DNA of 12,506 nucleotides from Gemmatimonadota bacterium (GTDB lineage: Bacteria > ARS69): contig JAGQIB010000254.1 in NCBI GenBank assembly GCA_020431545.1, positions 1-12,506 on the forward strand. The letters run 5' to 3'. The notes beneath the pieces are model-generated. The model made no database searches. It was not told the origin of the DNA and was given only the letters and a program-made list of their open reading frames with translations. The translations under genes were made by a program, and so were the position numbers. Shown here in pieces: positions 1 through 7,075 of this stretch (within the stretch, counting starts at the first letter, position 1; each line of letters begins with the position of its first letter).

Positions 1-371
1 CCGTGATGCACTGGGAGCGACCCGACGCGAACCTCGGCCGTGAGGAGACGGTCATGAGCTGGGATCGACCGGACGCTTCCGAGACGGACCTCCTGCCGAG
101 CGCCGAGGCCGAGCTGACGGACGAGCGCCCGGCCGCCTTCCCGAATCCGTCGTCCGGTACCGTGACCGTGAGCGTCGGTTCGACGGACGTCTCCGTGGAC
201 GTGTACGATGTGTCCGGTCGTCGCGTCGCGTCGTTCGCGGGGAGCGCGGGGCGCGCCGACTGGGACGGGCGCGACGGTTCCGGCCGCACCGTCTCCGCCG
301 GCATCTACTTCGCGCGCGTGACGTCGCGCGCCGACGCGCCGGCCCACACCGTACGCCTCGTGAGGAAGTAG
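1..371 (+). CDS. C-terminal end of a secreted protein with FlgD-Ig/T9SS-like sorting domain (5' partial)
   Basis: This is the last 123 or so codons of a larger protein whose start lies left of the window. The frame is open to the edge. The GTG at 3 aligns with a valine in a second repeat copy, so it is probably an internal codon and not a start. From about position 43 the protein shows the pattern of FlgD Ig-like and type IX type-A sorting domains: PNPSSGTV, then VDVYDVSGRRV, then WDGRDGSGR, then AGIYFARV, ending in basic RLVRK. In the families that carry it, this module sits at the extreme C-terminus of exported proteins and directs secretion or surface attachment. The identity of the missing N-terminal part cannot be told. 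The stop TAG is 5 bases before the next start, so the two genes are probably co-transcribed. The domain call is firm and the secretion route is inferred. Confidence 0.8.
   Translation, partial: VMHWERPDANLGREETVMSWDRPDASETDLLPSAEAELTDERPAAFPNPSSGTVTVSVGSTDVSVDVYDVSGRRVASFAGSAGRADWDGRDGSGRTVSAGIYFARVTSRADAPAHTVRLVRK
3..82 (+). repeat. Two copies of a 48-bp coding repeat (V-M-x-W-[E/D]-R-P-D-A)
   Basis: The protein reads VMHWERPDA from 3 and VMSWDRPDA from 51, a period of 16 codons. At the DNA level the two 26-base cores (3-28 and 51-76) differ at five positions by eye. The array may continue left of the window. It sits just before the C-terminal sorting domain, where linkers are often repetitive. 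Confidence 0.55.
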
Positions 372-376
372 CGACC

Positions 377-694
377 TTGCCCGAAGAGCCACGGGAAGAA
401 ACGCTCGAGGGAGCCGTCGAGGTACCGATCGACGGCTCCCTCGATCTTCACGCCTTCTCGCCGCGCGACGTCGCCTCCGTGGTGGAGGAGTACCTCGACG
501 TATGTCGGGAGCGCGGCATCCTCGCGGTGCGCATCGCGCACGGCAAGGGAATCGGCGTGCAACGGGATCGCGTCCACCACCTGCTCGAACGGCGATCCGA
601 CGTGGTGTCGTTCCGGCTCGACTCGGAAACCGGGGCCGGCTGGGGCGCGACGCTCGTTCAGCTCGCGCCGATCGATCCCCGCCGGAGCATCTAG
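377..694 (+). CDS. Small Smr-domain protein
   Basis: A 105-residue protein that is almost entirely one Smr (small MutS-related) domain. It has the LDLH motif at 22-25 and the HGKGIG loop at 55-60, followed by a helix and a final GATLVQL strand. Smr domains bind branched or structured nucleic acid and some nick DNA or cleave RNA. Stand-alone copies are common and usually of unknown target. The TTG start at 377 is supported by GAGGAAG at 362-368, which lies inside the end of the previous gene. The closest relative could also be the C-terminal domain of MutS2, but there is no MutS core upstream. The TAG stop overlaps the queF stop on the other strand in a shared CTAG. Codons 10-23 hold a perfect 16-bp inverted repeat, described separately. 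Confidence 0.85.
   Translation: MPEEPREETLEGAVEVPIDGSLDLHAFSPRDVASVVEEYLDVCRERGILAVRIAHGKGIGVQRDRVHHLLERRSDVVSFRLDSETGAGWGATLVQLAPIDPRRSI
395..444 (-). terminator. Candidate intrinsic terminator of the que operon, embedded in smr
   Basis: Read leftward, the 16-bp stem is followed directly by GCGTTTCTTC, a short T-rich run. It lies about 250 bases past the queF stop. Because queF and smr overlap tail to tail, any terminator for the que operon must lie inside smr. The T-run is weak and interrupted, so this is a structural inference and not a clear terminator. Confidence 0.35.
405..444. repeat. Perfect 16-bp inverted repeat inside smr
   Basis: Bases 405-420 and 429-444 are exact reverse complements with no mismatch, separated by the 8-base loop GGTACCGA. 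The loop itself begins with the palindrome GGTACC. The arms encode LEGAVE and IDGSLD of the Smr protein, and the right arm runs into its conserved LDLH motif. Pairing stops at 404/445 and 421/428. Confidence 0.9.
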
Positions 695-1191
695 CGCTCC
701 GAGCCCCCGGCGTCGGCGCGCGGCGGCTCGCCCTCCCGCGCGAACCCACCGAGGGCCGGATGCTCCGCCACGACCACGGTGTTGATGCCACCACGGACGC
801 GAAAGTCCCCGATGATCCGCATGCGACGCGGAGCGCAGCTCGCCACGAGGTGGTCCAGGATCTCGTTCGTCACCGCCTCGTGGAACACTCCGCGATCGCG
901 GAACGAGTGCAGGTACAGCTTCAGGGACTTGAGCTCCAGACAGCGCTCCTGGGGCACGTACGTGATCCGGATCGTGGCGAAGTCCGGCTGTCCCGTGATC
1001 GGGCACAGCGCGGTCCACTCGGGCGACGTGATGTCGATCCGGTACTCGCGCGCGGGGTTCGGATTCGGAAACGTGTCGACCGGCGCAACCTTCGGCGTGC
1101 GACGTCGCACCGACGCCGCGGCCCGACGCGCCCGTTCGGGATCGCCGGCCGCCCGCGCCGTCTTCGCCGTCTTCGCTCGGGCCTTCTTCAT
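691..1191 (-). CDS. queF: NADPH-dependent 7-cyano-7-deazaguanine reductase QueF
   Basis: QueF reduces the nitrile of preQ0 to the amine of preQ1, the last step before insertion into tRNA. The 166-residue length fits the short, single-domain (YkvM-type) class. The catalytic cysteine is C63 in [11 protein letters not shown], with the general-acid aspartate D70. The QueF signature is ELKSLKLYL at 86-94, followed by [10 protein letters not shown]. The ATG at 1191 follows AGGAGAACG and overlaps the queD stop as ATGA, so the genes are translationally coupled. The first 35 or so residues are rich in lysine, arginine and alanine ([16 protein letters not shown]), unlike the rest, and look disordered. 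The gene is last in the operon and its stop shares CTAG with smr. Confidence 0.96.
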   Translation of the reverse strand: MKKARAKTAKTARAAGDPERARRAAASVRRRTPKVAPVDTFPNPNPAREYRIDITSPEWTALCPITGQPDFATIRITYVPQERCLELKSLKLYLHSFRDRGVFHEAVTNEILDHLVASCAPRRMRIIGDFRVRGGINTVVVAEHPALGGFAREGEPPRADAGGSER

Positions 1192-1562
1192 CGTTCTCCT
1201 CTCGGACCGTAGTAGGAGCAGCGGGCGTTGCAGGTCTCGTGCACGGTCACGCGCCACAGACCGGGCAGCCCCGGCGCCAGCCGCTCCCAGACCCAGGCCG
1301 CGAGGACCTCGGACGTCGGGTTCTCGAGACCCTCCACCTCGTTCAGGTAGTAGTGATCGAGCCGGGCGCGCAGCGGCGCGAATGCCGCCTCGAGATCCGC
1401 GTAGTCGAGATACCACCCGATCTTCGGGTCCACGGCGCCGCGAACGGCCACGTCCACGCGGAACGAGTGGCCGTGCAGACGACGGCACTTGTGCCCGTCC
1501 GGCAGGTTCGGCAGCAGGTGCGCGGCCTCGAATCGGAACGTGCGCTCGAGCTCGACTTCCAT
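1188..1562 (-). CDS. queD: 6-carboxy-5,6,7,8-tetrahydropterin synthase QueD
   Basis: QueD converts 7,8-dihydroneopterin triphosphate to 6-carboxytetrahydropterin, the first committed step of 7-deazaguanine synthesis. The 124-residue protein has the zinc histidines H15, H30 and H32 (FEAAH, then LHGH), the catalytic cysteine C26, the D69-H70 pair in LDHYYLN, and E109 in the VHETCN strand that holds the pterin. The length is normal for bacterial QueD. The ATG at 1562 overlaps the queE stop by one base (TGATG), and AAGAGGGG lies just upstream. The homologous eukaryotic 6-pyruvoyl-tetrahydropterin synthase is excluded by the neighbours and by the CxxxHGH pattern. A downstream ATGA overlap leads to queF. 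Confidence 0.96.
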   Translation of the reverse strand: MEVELERTFRFEAAHLLPNLPDGHKCRRLHGHSFRVDVAVRGAVDPKIGWYLDYADLEAAFAPLRARLDHYYLNEVEGLENPTSEVLAAWVWERLAPGLPGLWRVTVHETCNARCSYYGPRGER

Positions 1563-2209
1563 CAGACGCCCCTCTTGGCCGCGGGCCACAGCAGTTTGTG
1601 CAGCTGGAGCTGGAGGCGGGCCGTGGTTCCCGACTCGAGCATCCACCGGGCGAGCTCCGCGGGTTCCAGCTCGCCGTGCACCGGCGAGAACAGGATCGGG
1701 CATCGCGCCTCGACGTCGTGCTCCGCGAGCACCGCGAGCGCCCAGTCGAAGTCCTCCCGATCCGCGATCACGACCTTCACGTTGTCCGTCGCACGGAGAT
1801 CGGTCAGGTTCTCGAGCCGGTTGCGCGTGACCTCGCCCGAGCCGGGCGCCTTGAGATCGACGATCCGCCTCACGCGCGGATCCACTCCGGTGATGTCGCG
1901 GTGGCCTCCGGTCTCCAGCATCACCTCGTGACCGGCGTCCAGCAGTCTCGCGATCAACGGATGCACGGCCGCCTGCAGCAGCGGCTCGCCTCCCGTGACC
2001 TCCACGAGGCCGCAGTCGTACGAGTCGATCTCCGCCATCACGTCGTCCAGCGAGCGGCGCTTCCCCTCCGTGAACGCGTACTCCGTGTCACACCAGCGGC
2101 AGCGCAGGTCGCACGCGGTGAGGCGCACGAACACGCACGGCCGGCCGGCTTCCACGGACTCGCCCTGGATGGAGTGGAATATTTCGTTCACGATCAGGTC
2201 GGTGCTCAT
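1562..2209 (-). CDS. queE: 7-carboxy-7-deazaguanine synthase QueE (radical SAM)
   Basis: QueE rearranges 6-carboxytetrahydropterin to 7-carboxy-7-deazaguanine using S-adenosylmethionine and a 4Fe-4S cluster. The 215-residue protein has the cluster cysteines C33, C37 and C40 ([11 protein letters not shown], the CX3CX2C form), an N-terminal [11 protein letters not shown] strand typical of QueE, and the SAM-contacting TGGEP at 72-76. The ATG at 2209 is preceded by GGCGGAGACGA. It starts 19 bases after the queC stop and its own stop overlaps the queD start. The C-terminal LQLHKLLWP matches the usual QueE ending. Confidence 0.95.
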   Translation of the reverse strand: MSTDLIVNEIFHSIQGESVEAGRPCVFVRLTACDLRCRWCDTEYAFTEGKRRSLDDVMAEIDSYDCGLVEVTGGEPLLQAAVHPLIARLLDAGHEVMLETGGHRDITGVDPRVRRIVDLKAPGSGEVTRNRLENLTDLRATDNVKVVIADREDFDWALAVLAEHDVEARCPILFSPVHGELEPAELARWMLESGTTARLQLQLHKLLWPAAKRGV

Positions 2210-2228
2210 TCGTCTCCGCCGGTGCCGG

Positions 2229-2963
2229 TCACGTCCCGCGCGATTCGCCGGGGCCTGCCCCGCGCCGCTCCCGGTCGAGCCGGGCCGGCGCGAGCGCCGG
2301 GTCCGGCACCCCGGCCTCGGCAAAGCCCTTCGCCCGGAGCAGGCACGCGTCGCAGGCGCCGCAGGGCTCCCCCCGCGGGGACGGATCGTAGCAGCTCAGC
2401 GTGTTCGCGAGGTCGATCCCGAGCTCCGCGGCCTTGCGCACGATGTCGGCCTTGCCGAGGCGCATCAAGGGGGCATGGATGCGGAACGGCCGCTCGCCCT
2501 CCACGCCCGCCCGGGTCGCGACGTTCGCCAGCCGCTCGAAGGCGGCCACGAACTCGGGCCGGCAGTCCGGGTAGCCCGAGTAGTCCAGCGCGTTCACTCC
2601 GAGGAACAGGTCGCGCGCGTCGAGCACCTCGGCCCACGCGAGGGCGAGTGAGAGAAACACGGTGTTGCGCGCGGGCACGTACGTCGGCGGGATCCCCGAG
2701 AAATCGGTGCGGTGCTTCGGCACCTCGATCTCGTCGGTGAGCGCGGAGCCTCCGAACCGGCCGAGGTCGACCCGGACCACCCGATGCTCGGCGGCGCCGA
2801 GCACGGCCGCGATCTCGGCCGCCCGTTCCAGCTCCAGCCGGTGGCGCTGTCCGTAGTCGAACGTGAGGGCGTACGCCGCGAAGCCCTCCGCGAGGGCGAT
2901 CCCGAGCACCGTGGTGGAGTCGAGGCCGCCGCTCAGCAGCACGACCGCGGGACGTCCGCTCAT
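2229..2963 (-). CDS. queC: 7-cyano-7-deazaguanine synthase QueC
   Basis: QueC uses ATP and ammonia to turn 7-carboxy-7-deazaguanine into preQ0. The PP-loop SGGLDSTT lies at residues 11-18 and is followed by [16 protein letters not shown] and [17 protein letters not shown] are QueC hallmarks, and the C-terminal zinc site is C191, C201, C204 and C207 (CGACDAC). The ATG at 2963 is chosen because it gives the usual short lead before the PP-loop. The frame stays open upstream to 3089, but that extension overlaps the promoter region and resembles nothing. The gene is first in the que operon, behind a candidate extended -10 promoter. I looked for a preQ1 riboswitch in the roughly 90-base leader and did not find a convincing one. 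Confidence 0.95.
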   Translation of the reverse strand: MSGRPAVVLLSGGLDSTTVLGIALAEGFAAYALTFDYGQRHRLELERAAEIAAVLGAAEHRVVRVDLGRFGGSALTDEIEVPKHRTDFSGIPPTYVPARNTVFLSLALAWAEVLDARDLFLGVNALDYSGYPDCRPEFVAAFERLANVATRAGVEGERPFRIHAPLMRLGKADIVRKAAELGIDLANTLSCYDPSPRGEPCGACDACLLRAKGFAEAGVPDPALAPARLDRERRGAGPGESRGT

Positions 2964-3059
2964 CGCCAAGGGCGCGAGGGGCGCACGCGAGCGGGTCGGA
3001 ACACGGAACGCACGGGAACCTCCGGACGGACGGGCGAGGATTGGTGGAAACCGGGCGGG

Positions 3060-3068
3060 AGTATACCA
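3060..3068 (-). promoter_or_regulatory. Candidate extended -10 promoter for the que operon
   Basis: Leftward the sequence reads TGG-TATACT, an extended -10 element, inside ATGGTATACTCC. No good -35 lies 16-18 bases upstream (TGCCGG). Transcription would begin near 3053, giving a leader of about 90 bases before queC. Nearly the same 12-mer stands before the UPF0104 gene at 4843-4854, which supports the call. Confidence 0.45.
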
Positions 3069-3115
3069 TCCGACAAATTCGCCCGGCACGTGCGGCCGGC
3101 TTTCCGGGAGGTCCC

Positions 3116-3559
3116 ATGATCCACCAGAGCGAGATCCGAGTGACTCCCGCCGGCGCGGGACTGCACGGCATCACCGAGCCCGTCGAGCGCGTGGTGGCGC
3201 AGAGCGGCATCGTCACCGGGCTGTGCCACGTGTTCCTCCGTCACACGTCGGCAAGTCTGCTGATCCAGGAGAACGCCGATCCCTCCGCGCGACGTGATCT
3301 GGAAGAGGCGTTCGCGCGACTCGCGCGGGAGAACGAGCCCTGGTACACGCACACGTCCGAGGGACCGGACGACATGCCGTCACACGTGCGGGCCGCGCTC
3401 ACGTCCACCTCGGAGACCATCCCGGTCGTGGGAGGGCGATTGGGCCTCGGCACCTGGCAGGGAATCTATCTGTTCGAGCACCGGCGTCACCCTTCGACCC
3501 GTCGCCTGATCGTGACCGTCACCGGCATCGCCCTTGCGGAATCGGGAGGGGTCTCCTAG
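3116..3559 (+). CDS. YjbQ/UPF0047 family protein (secondary thiamine-phosphate synthase enzyme family)
   Basis: A 147-residue protein covering the whole UPF0047 fold. The family pattern is clear: [16 protein letters not shown] at 41-56, [15 protein letters not shown] at 76-90 with its conserved histidines, and [12 protein letters not shown] at 112-123. Members form trimers with a putative metal or phosphate site of histidines and an aspartate. E. coli YjbQ has weak thiamine-phosphate synthase activity, but the true role of the family is unsettled. No thiamine gene lies nearby. The ATG at 3116 is preceded by GGGAGGT with 4 bases between. The gene diverges from queC and is followed 9 bases later by the symporter gene, so those two are probably one transcript. 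Confidence 0.93.
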   Translation: MIHQSEIRVTPAGAGLHGITEPVERVVAQSGIVTGLCHVFLRHTSASLLIQENADPSARRDLEEAFARLARENEPWYTHTSEGPDDMPSHVRAALTSTSETIPVVGGRLGLGTWQGIYLFEHRRHPSTRRLIVTVTGIALAESGGVS

Positions 3560-3568
3560 GGTCGGCGG

Positions 3569-4816
3569 ATGGAGATCGTCCACGAGCCCTGGTACCGGCG
3601 CCTGCACCTGCAGATCTTCGCCGCGATGGCCGCCGGCACGGTCGCCGGCCTCGTCGGCGGCGCGGAGTTCGCGGCCAAGGTCGCGTGGCTCGGTACACTG
3701 TTCGTGAGCCTCCTCAAGATGATCATCGTGCCGCTCGTGCTCACGTCGATCATCGCGGGCGTCTCGTCCGTGGGACGCGGCGCCGGGCTCGGACGTCTGT
3801 TCGGTCGCACGCTCGGCTACTACGTGCTCTCCAGTCTGCTCGCGATCCTCGTGGGGCTCCTGTTCGTGAACGTGATCCGTCCCGGCGTGGGCGCGGATCT
3901 CACGACGGCGGCGCACAAGGACCTGCCGGTCCTGGACTCCCCGACCGACATCGGGTCGCTCCTCCTGCGCGTCGTGCCCACGAACGTCGCGAAGGCCGCC
4001 GCCGAGGCGGACATGCTCGGCCTCATCTTCTTCTGCATCCTGTTCGGACTCGCGATCACCGCCCTGCCGGACGAACCGCAGCGGCTGCTGCGCCAGGTGT
4101 TCGACGCGGCATTCCAGGCCATGATGAAGCTGACGGGATGGATCATCCGTTTCGCGCCGATCGGCGTGTTCGGTCTGATCGCGCGTGTCGTGGGCGATTC
4201 CGGAGTGGAGGCGTTCCGTGCGCTCGGACTCTACATGCTCACGATCGCCTCGGGGCTCACCGTTCACCTGTTCGTGACGCTCCCGCTGCTCCTGATCTTC
4301 CTCGGACGGATCAACCCGCGCATCCACTTCCGGAACATGCTGGAGCCGCTCACGATGGCGTTCTCCACGAGCAGCTCGGCCGCCACGCTGCCGGTGACGA
4401 TTCGCGCGGTGCGCGAGAAGGTCGGCGTCTCGGATCGCGTGACGTCGTTCGTCCTGCCCATGGGCGCCACCGTCAACATGGATGGTACCGCGCTCTACGA
4501 GTGCGCCGGCGCGCTCTTCATCGCGCAGGTGCTCGGGGCCGAGCTCACGCTGGTCCAGCAGGGCATCGTGGTGATGACCGCGTTGCTCGCCTCGATCGGC
4601 GCGGCGGCCGTACCGTCGGCCGGTCTCGTGATCATCTTCCTGGTCACCGAGGCCGTGAACCTGCGCGGGCCGCAGGTCGAGCTCATCATCGGCACGATGT
4701 TCGCGATCGACCGTCCGCTCGACATGTACCGGACCGCGGTGAACGTGTTCAGCGACTCCTGCGGGGCCGCCATCATCGCGCGGGCCGAGGGCGAAGAGAG
4801 CGTGGATACGGCCTGA
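3569..4816 (+). CDS. Glutamate/aspartate or C4-dicarboxylate : cation symporter (DAACS/SLC1 family)
   Basis: An inner-membrane secondary transporter of 415 residues, the usual length for GltP/GltT/DctA proteins. The family landmarks are present: the serine-rich tip of hairpin 1 (STSSSAATLP, 266-275), the NMDGT cation motif at 303-307, and the hairpin-2 loop ASIGAAAVPSAG at 341-352. In the last membrane helix D381, D385, R388, T389, N392 and D396 line up with GltPh D390, D394, R397, T398, N401 and D405. The arginine equivalent to R397 marks carriers of acidic substrates, so glutamate, aspartate or a C4-dicarboxylate is expected and neutral amino acids are unlikely. The sequence does not settle which substrate or whether sodium or protons drive it. 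The ATG at 3569 follows AGGG at 7 bases. It lies 9 bases behind the yjbQ-like gene. Confidence 0.93.
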   Translation: MEIVHEPWYRRLHLQIFAAMAAGTVAGLVGGAEFAAKVAWLGTLFVSLLKMIIVPLVLTSIIAGVSSVGRGAGLGRLFGRTLGYYVLSSLLAILVGLLFVNVIRPGVGADLTTAAHKDLPVLDSPTDIGSLLLRVVPTNVAKAAAEADMLGLIFFCILFGLAITALPDEPQRLLRQVFDAAFQAMMKLTGWIIRFAPIGVFGLIARVVGDSGVEAFRALGLYMLTIASGLTVHLFVTLPLLLIFLGRINPRIHFRNMLEPLTMAFSTSSSAATLPVTIRAVREKVGVSDRVTSFVLPMGATVNMDGTALYECAGALFIAQVLGAELTLVQQGIVVMTALLASIGAAAVPSAGLVIIFLVTEAVNLRGPQVELIIGTMFAIDRPLDMYRTAVNVFSDSCGAAIIARAEGEESVDTA

Positions 4817-4843
4817 TCGACGCGCTCCGGAGGCCGCCGCCCA

Positions 4844-4852
4844 TGGTAGACT
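4844..4852 (+). promoter_or_regulatory. Candidate extended -10 promoter for the UPF0104 gene
   Basis: TGG-TAGACT within ATGGTAGACTCC (4843-4854) lies in the 79-base gap after the symporter gene. It differs by one base from the sequence before queC. No recognisable -35 lies upstream (GCTCCG at 17 bases). Transcription would start near 4859, leaving a leader of about 37 bases. Confidence 0.4.
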
Positions 4853-4895
4853 CCTCGGCCGGGATTTCGGCTCCGACCTCATCCGGGAAGACGTC

Positions 4896-5975
4896 TTGAA
4901 GGCACATGCCCTGCGGGCGCTCCGTATCGTCGTCAGCCTCGGTCTGCTGGTGTTCGTGTTCCGGCAGGCAAAGCTCGACGAGCTCTCGACCCGCCTCGTG
5001 GACGCGGACTTCCGCTGGTTGCTCGCGGCCCTGCTGGTCAACGCACTGGGCAACGTCTTCGGTGCGCTCCGCTGGAAGCTGCTCCTCGCAAGCCAGGGGC
5101 GGCGTTGCTCGACGCCGTTCCTGTTCGGTTCCTATCTCGTGGGCCTGTTCTTCAACAACTTCCTGCCCTCCACGATCGGCGGCGACGTCGTGCGTGCCGC
5201 GAGCGCTCGCAAGAAGGGCGGCGGCACGCTCACGGAGCACCTCACGGTGGTCCTCGTGGAGCGCATGATCGGACTCCTCGCCACGCTGAGCCTCGGCGGC
5301 GGCGCCGCCGTGACCGGACTTGCCGGGCTGGTCGACCCAACGGTCGCCTGGCTGCTCGGAGCCGCGCTGGCCGTCGCCGTACTCGGTCTCTACCTCGCAC
5401 TCTCGAACGGCGTTCGTCACCGCGTGCTCCGGCTCCTGGAGCGATTGCCGGGCGACCTCGAACCCGCCCCGACCAGGGCCGGCGACGACCGCCCGACGCA
5501 CGGACCGGCGGGCGGGCCGTCGCTCGGAATCCGGGTCCTCTCCTTCGTGCGACGGACCCTCGGCAAGATGCTCGCCGCGTTCGAGCTGTTCTCCCGCGCC
5601 CGCGGCGTGCTGGTCGCGAACTTCTTCCTCTCGCTCGGCTTCCAGTTCCTGCTGATCGTCCACTTCTGGCTGATCCAGTTCGCGTTCGGCGAGTCCCTGC
5701 CGTTTCCGACCTACCTCGTGGTCGTGCCGCTCGTGTTCTGCGTGATGATGCTCCCGATCGGGATCAACGGACTGGGCGTTCGCGAGTCCGCCTTCGTGTG
5801 GTTCCTCTCGAAGGCGGGCATGGATCCGGCGTCAGCCCTCGCGATCTCGCTCGCGTCCTACGCGATCGCCGTGGTGCACGGCCTGATCGGCGGCCTGGTG
5901 CACGTCGTGCGAGAGCTTCGCGGGAAGGCGGCCGACCTGCCGGACGGCGGGCCGTCGTCGCCGCTCGACACCTAG
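4896..5975 (+). CDS. UPF0104 / LPG_synthase_TM family integral membrane protein
   Basis: A 359-residue polytopic membrane protein with about eight hydrophobic segments and a basic, mostly polar loop at about 174-223. The family signatures are FFNNFLPSTIGGDVVRA at 85-101 and PIGINGLGVRESAF at 287-300. Relatives include the membrane part of MprF and YbhN/AglD-like proteins, some of which move or transfer lipid-linked groups. There is no synthetase domain here, so lysyl-phosphatidylglycerol synthesis should not be assumed; flippase-like transport is the more likely guess. The TTG start at 4896 is supported by GGGAAG at 4885-4890 and leads into the first hydrophobic helix. The TAG stop shares CTAG with modC on the other strand, so nothing separates the two convergent genes. 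Confidence 0.88.
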   Translation: MKAHALRALRIVVSLGLLVFVFRQAKLDELSTRLVDADFRWLLAALLVNALGNVFGALRWKLLLASQGRRCSTPFLFGSYLVGLFFNNFLPSTIGGDVVRAASARKKGGGTLTEHLTVVLVERMIGLLATLSLGGGAAVTGLAGLVDPTVAWLLGAALAVAVLGLYLALSNGVRHRVLRLLERLPGDLEPAPTRAGDDRPTHGPAGGPSLGIRVLSFVRRTLGKMLAAFELFSRARGVLVANFFLSLGFQFLLIVHFWLIQFAFGESLPFPTYLVVVPLVFCVMMLPIGINGLGVRESAFVWFLSKAGMDPASALAISLASYAIAVVHGLIGGLVHVVRELRGKAADLPDGGPSSPLDT

Positions 5976-7075
5976 TCGCCGGCGCGATCCGGGGCCTCGA
6001 GCCGGCTCTCCCCCGGCACGCGGCGCCAGCGGAACGAGAACGCCTTCACGAGGCACCAGATCGTGGCCCCCTCGCGAATCCCGAGCGCCTCGCCGCTCTT
6101 CGCGGAGATCGACGCGCGAAGCGATCCGCCCACGTCGATCGTCACGAGCAGGCGATCGGAGAGGCGGGCGACACGGGATACGCGCCCCTCCAGACAGTTC
6201 CGCGCCGACGTTCCCAGCACGGGTCCGGCGGCCAGGATCACGTCCTCGGGGCGCACGGCGACGAGCGCCCGCGTTCCCGGCGCGACGTCGATCGGGGGCA
6301 ACTCCAGCTCGGTTCCCCCCACGCGGGCGCGGGTGAGCCCGCCCTCGGTCCCGAGCACCTCGACCTCGAGGTGGCTCTCGAGTCCGAGCGAATCCGCGAG
6401 CCGGAACACCTCGTCCGAGTCGAGCACGTCCAGCAGCTCGCCGGCCGCGATCGTGCGACCGCCCTCCAGCACGACGATCCGGGTGGTCAGCCGCAGGATG
6501 TCGGGCAGCGAGTGACTCACGAGCACGAGCGGCAGTCCGAACTCCCGGTGCACGTCGGAGAGGAGCTGCAGCGCGCGATCCTTGCGGGCGCCGTCGAGGC
6601 CCGTGAGCGGCTCGTCCAGCAGCATCACCGCGGGATCCGCGAGGAGCGTCCGCGCGATCGCCACCCGCCGCTGCTCGCCGCCGGAGAGCGACGCCGGACG
6701 CCGCTCGAGCAGACCGTCGAGCTCCAGCAGCGACACCGCGCGATCGAAGTCCCGGGGAACGTCGGCCCGAGGGGCGCCATACCGCAGGTTCTCGCGCACG
6801 GAGCGATGCGGGAACAGGCGAGGTTCCTGAAACACCACCCCGATGCGTCGCCGCTCCGGCGGCTCGTTCACCCCGCGTTCCGAGTCGAACAGCAAAGTGC
6901 CCGCGCGCTCGATGCGTCCCCGCTCGGGCCGCACGAGGCCCGCGAGGGCGTGCAGCAACGTCGTCTTGCCGGCACCGGAAGGTCCGAACAGCGCGGTGAT
7001 GCCGGCGTCGATCGTGACGTCGGCGTCGAGACGCGGCGCGGAGTCGCGCCACAGGCGGGCCGTGAGCGCGCTCAT
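5972..7075 (-). CDS. modC: Molybdate ABC transporter ATP-binding protein ModC
   Basis: ModC hydrolyses ATP to drive molybdate import through ModB. Of its 367 residues the first 230 or so form the ATPase: Walker A GPSGAGKTT at 31-39, Q-loop Q83 in VVFQEPRLFPH, signature LSGGE at 130-134, Walker B VMLLDEP at 150-156 and the switch histidine H188. The remainder is regulatory and includes a Mop/TOBE domain near the C-terminus (ARNCLEGRV, then GGSLRASIS). This places it in the molybdate or tungstate group and away from general ABC ATPases. The ATG at 7075 overlaps the modB stop as ATGA. It is last in the operon, and its stop overlaps that of the opposing UPF0104 gene. Tungstate cannot be excluded as the substrate. 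Confidence 0.94.
   Translation of the reverse strand: MSALTARLWRDSAPRLDADVTIDAGITALFGPSGAGKTTLLHALAGLVRPERGRIERAGTLLFDSERGVNEPPERRRIGVVFQEPRLFPHRSVRENLRYGAPRADVPRDFDRAVSLLELDGLLERRPASLSGGEQRRVAIARTLLADPAVMLLDEPLTGLDGARKDRALQLLSDVHREFGLPLVLVSHSLPDILRLTTRIVVLEGGRTIAAGELLDVLDSDEVFRLADSLGLESHLEVEVLGTEGGLTRARVGGTELELPPIDVAPGTRALVAVRPEDVILAAGPVLGTSARNCLEGRVSRVARLSDRLLVTIDVGGSLRASISAKSGEALGIREGATIWCLVKAFSFRWRRVPGESRLEAPDRAGD

Noticed and set aside
779..2740. A 653-codon plus-strand frame across the que operon
   Set aside because: Its translation is arginine/proline-rich and matches no family, while the opposite strand encodes four enzymes with intact active sites.
2964..3053. preQ1 riboswitch in the queC leader
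   Set aside because: GGAGGTTCCCG resembles the start of a preQ1-I aptamer, but the matching 3' strand and the A-rich pseudoknot tail are missing.
3380..5053. A 557-codon minus-strand frame opposite the symporter gene
   Set aside because: Its composition (very rich in H, E, R, D and G) is the mirror of membrane-protein codons, and the plus strand carries clear SLC1 and UPF0104 motifs.
5943..5956. GACGG/CCGTC stem at the end of the UPF0104 gene as a modC terminator
   Set aside because: It has only five base pairs and no T-rich run follows in the modC direction.
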